Source: Cardiobacteriales bacterium (GTDB lineage Bacteria; Pseudomonadota; Gammaproteobacteria; Cardiobacteriales; Wohlfahrtiimonadaceae). From it: a stretch of DNA of 14,220 nucleotides. The stretch spans positions 1-14,220 of the forward strand of contig JASLFR010000069.1 of the NCBI GenBank assembly GCA_030150565.1, read 5' to 3'. Positions 13,344 to 14,220 of the stretch are shown here, piece by piece; the first letter of the stretch is position 1; every line of letters starts with the position of its first letter. A program made the position numbers and the translations under genes. The notes under the pieces are model-generated. The model worked only from the letters and a program-made list of their open reading frames with translations, was not told the DNA's origin and did not search any database.

Positions 13344-14051
13344 TTATTCTGCTCGCTGCTTCCGCTCCTCTTTCCCTAAAGTGCGCATCACCTCCCGCAC
13401 TCTCTTGGCTTCCAAAATCCCTGCATGATTAGCATCCGCTCTTGGGCTTTCGGGATGCTGAAAGAGACTCGACATCTGCGCAATACCATCGGCAAAGGGG
13501 AGGATTTTTGCTACATTTTGATGCGTTATCCCCCCGATCAAAAAAAGTTTTACCTTCTCATTATCGGCCAATGCCCGCGCCTCGGCTAATCGTTTGAGCC
13601 CAAATGGGGGGTAACTCTTCTGCTTTGTTGGGAAAATATGCCCCAATAAGCAGTAATCACACTGAGCGCCAAAGTCTCTAATCTGCTCTAGTGCATGGAT
13701 AGAGCGCCCCAATTTAAGCTGCGGAAAAGCCGATTTTAAACGGCCAATATCGAGACTCTGCTCCGTCACCTGAAGGGTGGGAATCCCAAAAGCGATGGCA
13801 ATATCGGCGCGATCATTCATAATCAATTTCTGAAAAGGAAACCCCTCCCCTTTTAAGATTAAAAGGAGCTTTTCAATCATTTTAGGGGGGCGAGATTTCT
13901 CCCGAATCTGAATCTGATCCACCCACGGCTCAAGCGCCATCATCTGTGCGGCTAAGAGCTCTATAGAACTCGCTTTATAATCGGGGGTTACGGCAATAAG
14001 TCTTTGAGGAAAATGATTTTGAGTCTCACTTGCCGATTGCAGATTTTTCAC
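13344..14051 (-). CDS. tenI: Thiazole tautomerase TenI (ThiE-like fold)
   Basis: This 235-residue TIM-barrel protein of the ThiE/TenI family has VDQIQIREKSR (44-54), KLIMNDRADIA, GRSIH (115-119), LGHIF (136-140) and LIGGIT. ThiE proteins usually have GPIF where this one has GHIF. The histidine at 138 matches the catalytic histidine of Bacillus TenI, which aromatises the ThiG product. Pyrophosphate-binding features of ThiE (a canonical TxTK loop) are altered to TKQKS. I therefore call it TenI, with ThiE as the less likely alternative. It starts at GTG 14051. GGAG lies five bases before the GTG and is sequestered in a hairpin under the TPP riboswitch. It is the first gene of the operon. Confidence 0.83.
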   Translation of the reverse strand: MKNLQSASETQNHFPQRLIAVTPDYKASSIELLAAQMMALEPWVDQIQIREKSRPPKMIEKLLLILKGEGFPFQKLIMNDRADIAIAFGIPTLQVTEQSLDIGRLKSAFPQLKLGRSIHALEQIRDFGAQCDYCLLGHIFPTKQKSYPPFGLKRLAEARALADNEKVKLFLIGGITHQNVAKILPFADGIAQMSSLFQHPESPRADANHAGILEAKRVREVMRTLGKEERKQRAE

Positions 14052-14055
14052 AAAT

Positions 14056-14070
14056 GCTCCATTGCGGAGC
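14056..14070 (-). promoter_or_regulatory. Shine-Dalgarno sequestering hairpin of the TPP riboswitch
   Basis: GCTCC (14066-14070) pairs with GGAGC (14056-14060) around a 5-nt loop and hides the tenI Shine-Dalgarno. CTCCGC (14064-14069) can instead pair with GCGGAG (14136-14141) inside the aptamer, which would free the ribosome site. This is a plausible translational on/off switch. Confidence 0.65.
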
Positions 14071-14128
14071 GCTGCGTTAAATGGGCGTTAAAACTCACCT
14101 CTATAAAATGAATTCGCCCAGCTTTTCG

Positions 14129-14217
14129 CACTTCCCTCCGCTAGTATTAACTAGATCAGGTCTAAGAGTCCCGAAGTTGCACTTCAATCTCAGCTGTTTT
14201 CAACAGCACCTCTAGTG
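14129..14217 (-). promoter_or_regulatory. TPP riboswitch (THI element) aptamer
   Basis: On the minus strand the conserved blocks appear in order: GAGGTGCTG, CTGAGATTG, GGGACTCTTAGACCTGATC, and TTAATACTAGCGGAGGGAAG. P1 is CACT (14214-14217) with AGTG (14129-14132). It precedes tenI-thiS-thiG-thiF and senses thiamine pyrophosphate, expected to repress the operon. The promoter must lie beyond the window. Confidence 0.95.
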
Positions 14218-14220
14218 GAT

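Noticed and set aside
13344..14051. Thiamine-phosphate synthase (thiE)
   Set aside because: The GHIF histidine and altered TxTK loop fit TenI better. A dual role cannot be excluded without a search for a separate thiE.

Overview
The window looks like an ordinary gammaproteobacterial chromosome segment. The L13/S9 pair, poly(A) polymerase I, TrhP and RlhA all resemble their E. coli counterparts closely, while the thiazole genes are arranged as in Bacillus-type loci. A small, AT-leaning gammaproteobacterium (for example Cardiobacteriales such as Ignatzschineria or Wohlfahrtiimonas) is my best guess, with low confidence. I see no insertion sequence, phage gene, CRISPR array or other mobile element.

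Left part (1-2640). The tail of a LytM/M23 envelope protein (EnvC-like) ends at a strong hairpin terminator. Facing it on the minus strand are rplM-rpsI (L13, S9) and then pcnB. The rplM-rpsI pair has a near-consensus promoter and a leader of about 130 nt. That leader holds an intrinsic-terminator-like hairpin overlapped by an 8-codon reading frame with its own Shine-Dalgarno sequence. A second terminator separates rpsI from pcnB.

Middle part (2690-6440). A divergent plus-strand operon encodes four envelope proteins: an exported DUF4139 protein, a two-span DUF3137 protein, and two tandem LemA-family paralogues. The genes are tightly spaced (34 nt gap, 1-base stop/start overlap, 9 nt gap) and end at a bidirectional terminator. 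The joint function is unknown and this is the main uncharacterised system in the window.

Right-middle part (6460-11157, minus strand). Two U32-family RNA hydroxylases flank a tRNA: trhP (tRNA ho5U34) and rlhA (23S rRNA ho5C2501). Between them lie tRNA-Val(UAC), itself a member of the tRNA class that TrhP is known to modify, and a membrane-anchored L,D-transpeptidase-like gene. The latter has a run of nine G residues at its ribosome binding site.

Right end (11260-14220, minus strand). A thiazole operon reads: TPP riboswitch, tenI, thiS, thiG, thiF. The riboswitch platform has a Shine-Dalgarno-sequestering hairpin and a complementary segment inside the aptamer, which suggests translational control. 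ThiF adenylates the ThiS C-terminus so it can carry sulfur, ThiG builds the thiazole ring, and TenI aromatises it. The dehydroglycine source (ThiO or ThiH), ThiC, ThiD and ThiE are not in the window.
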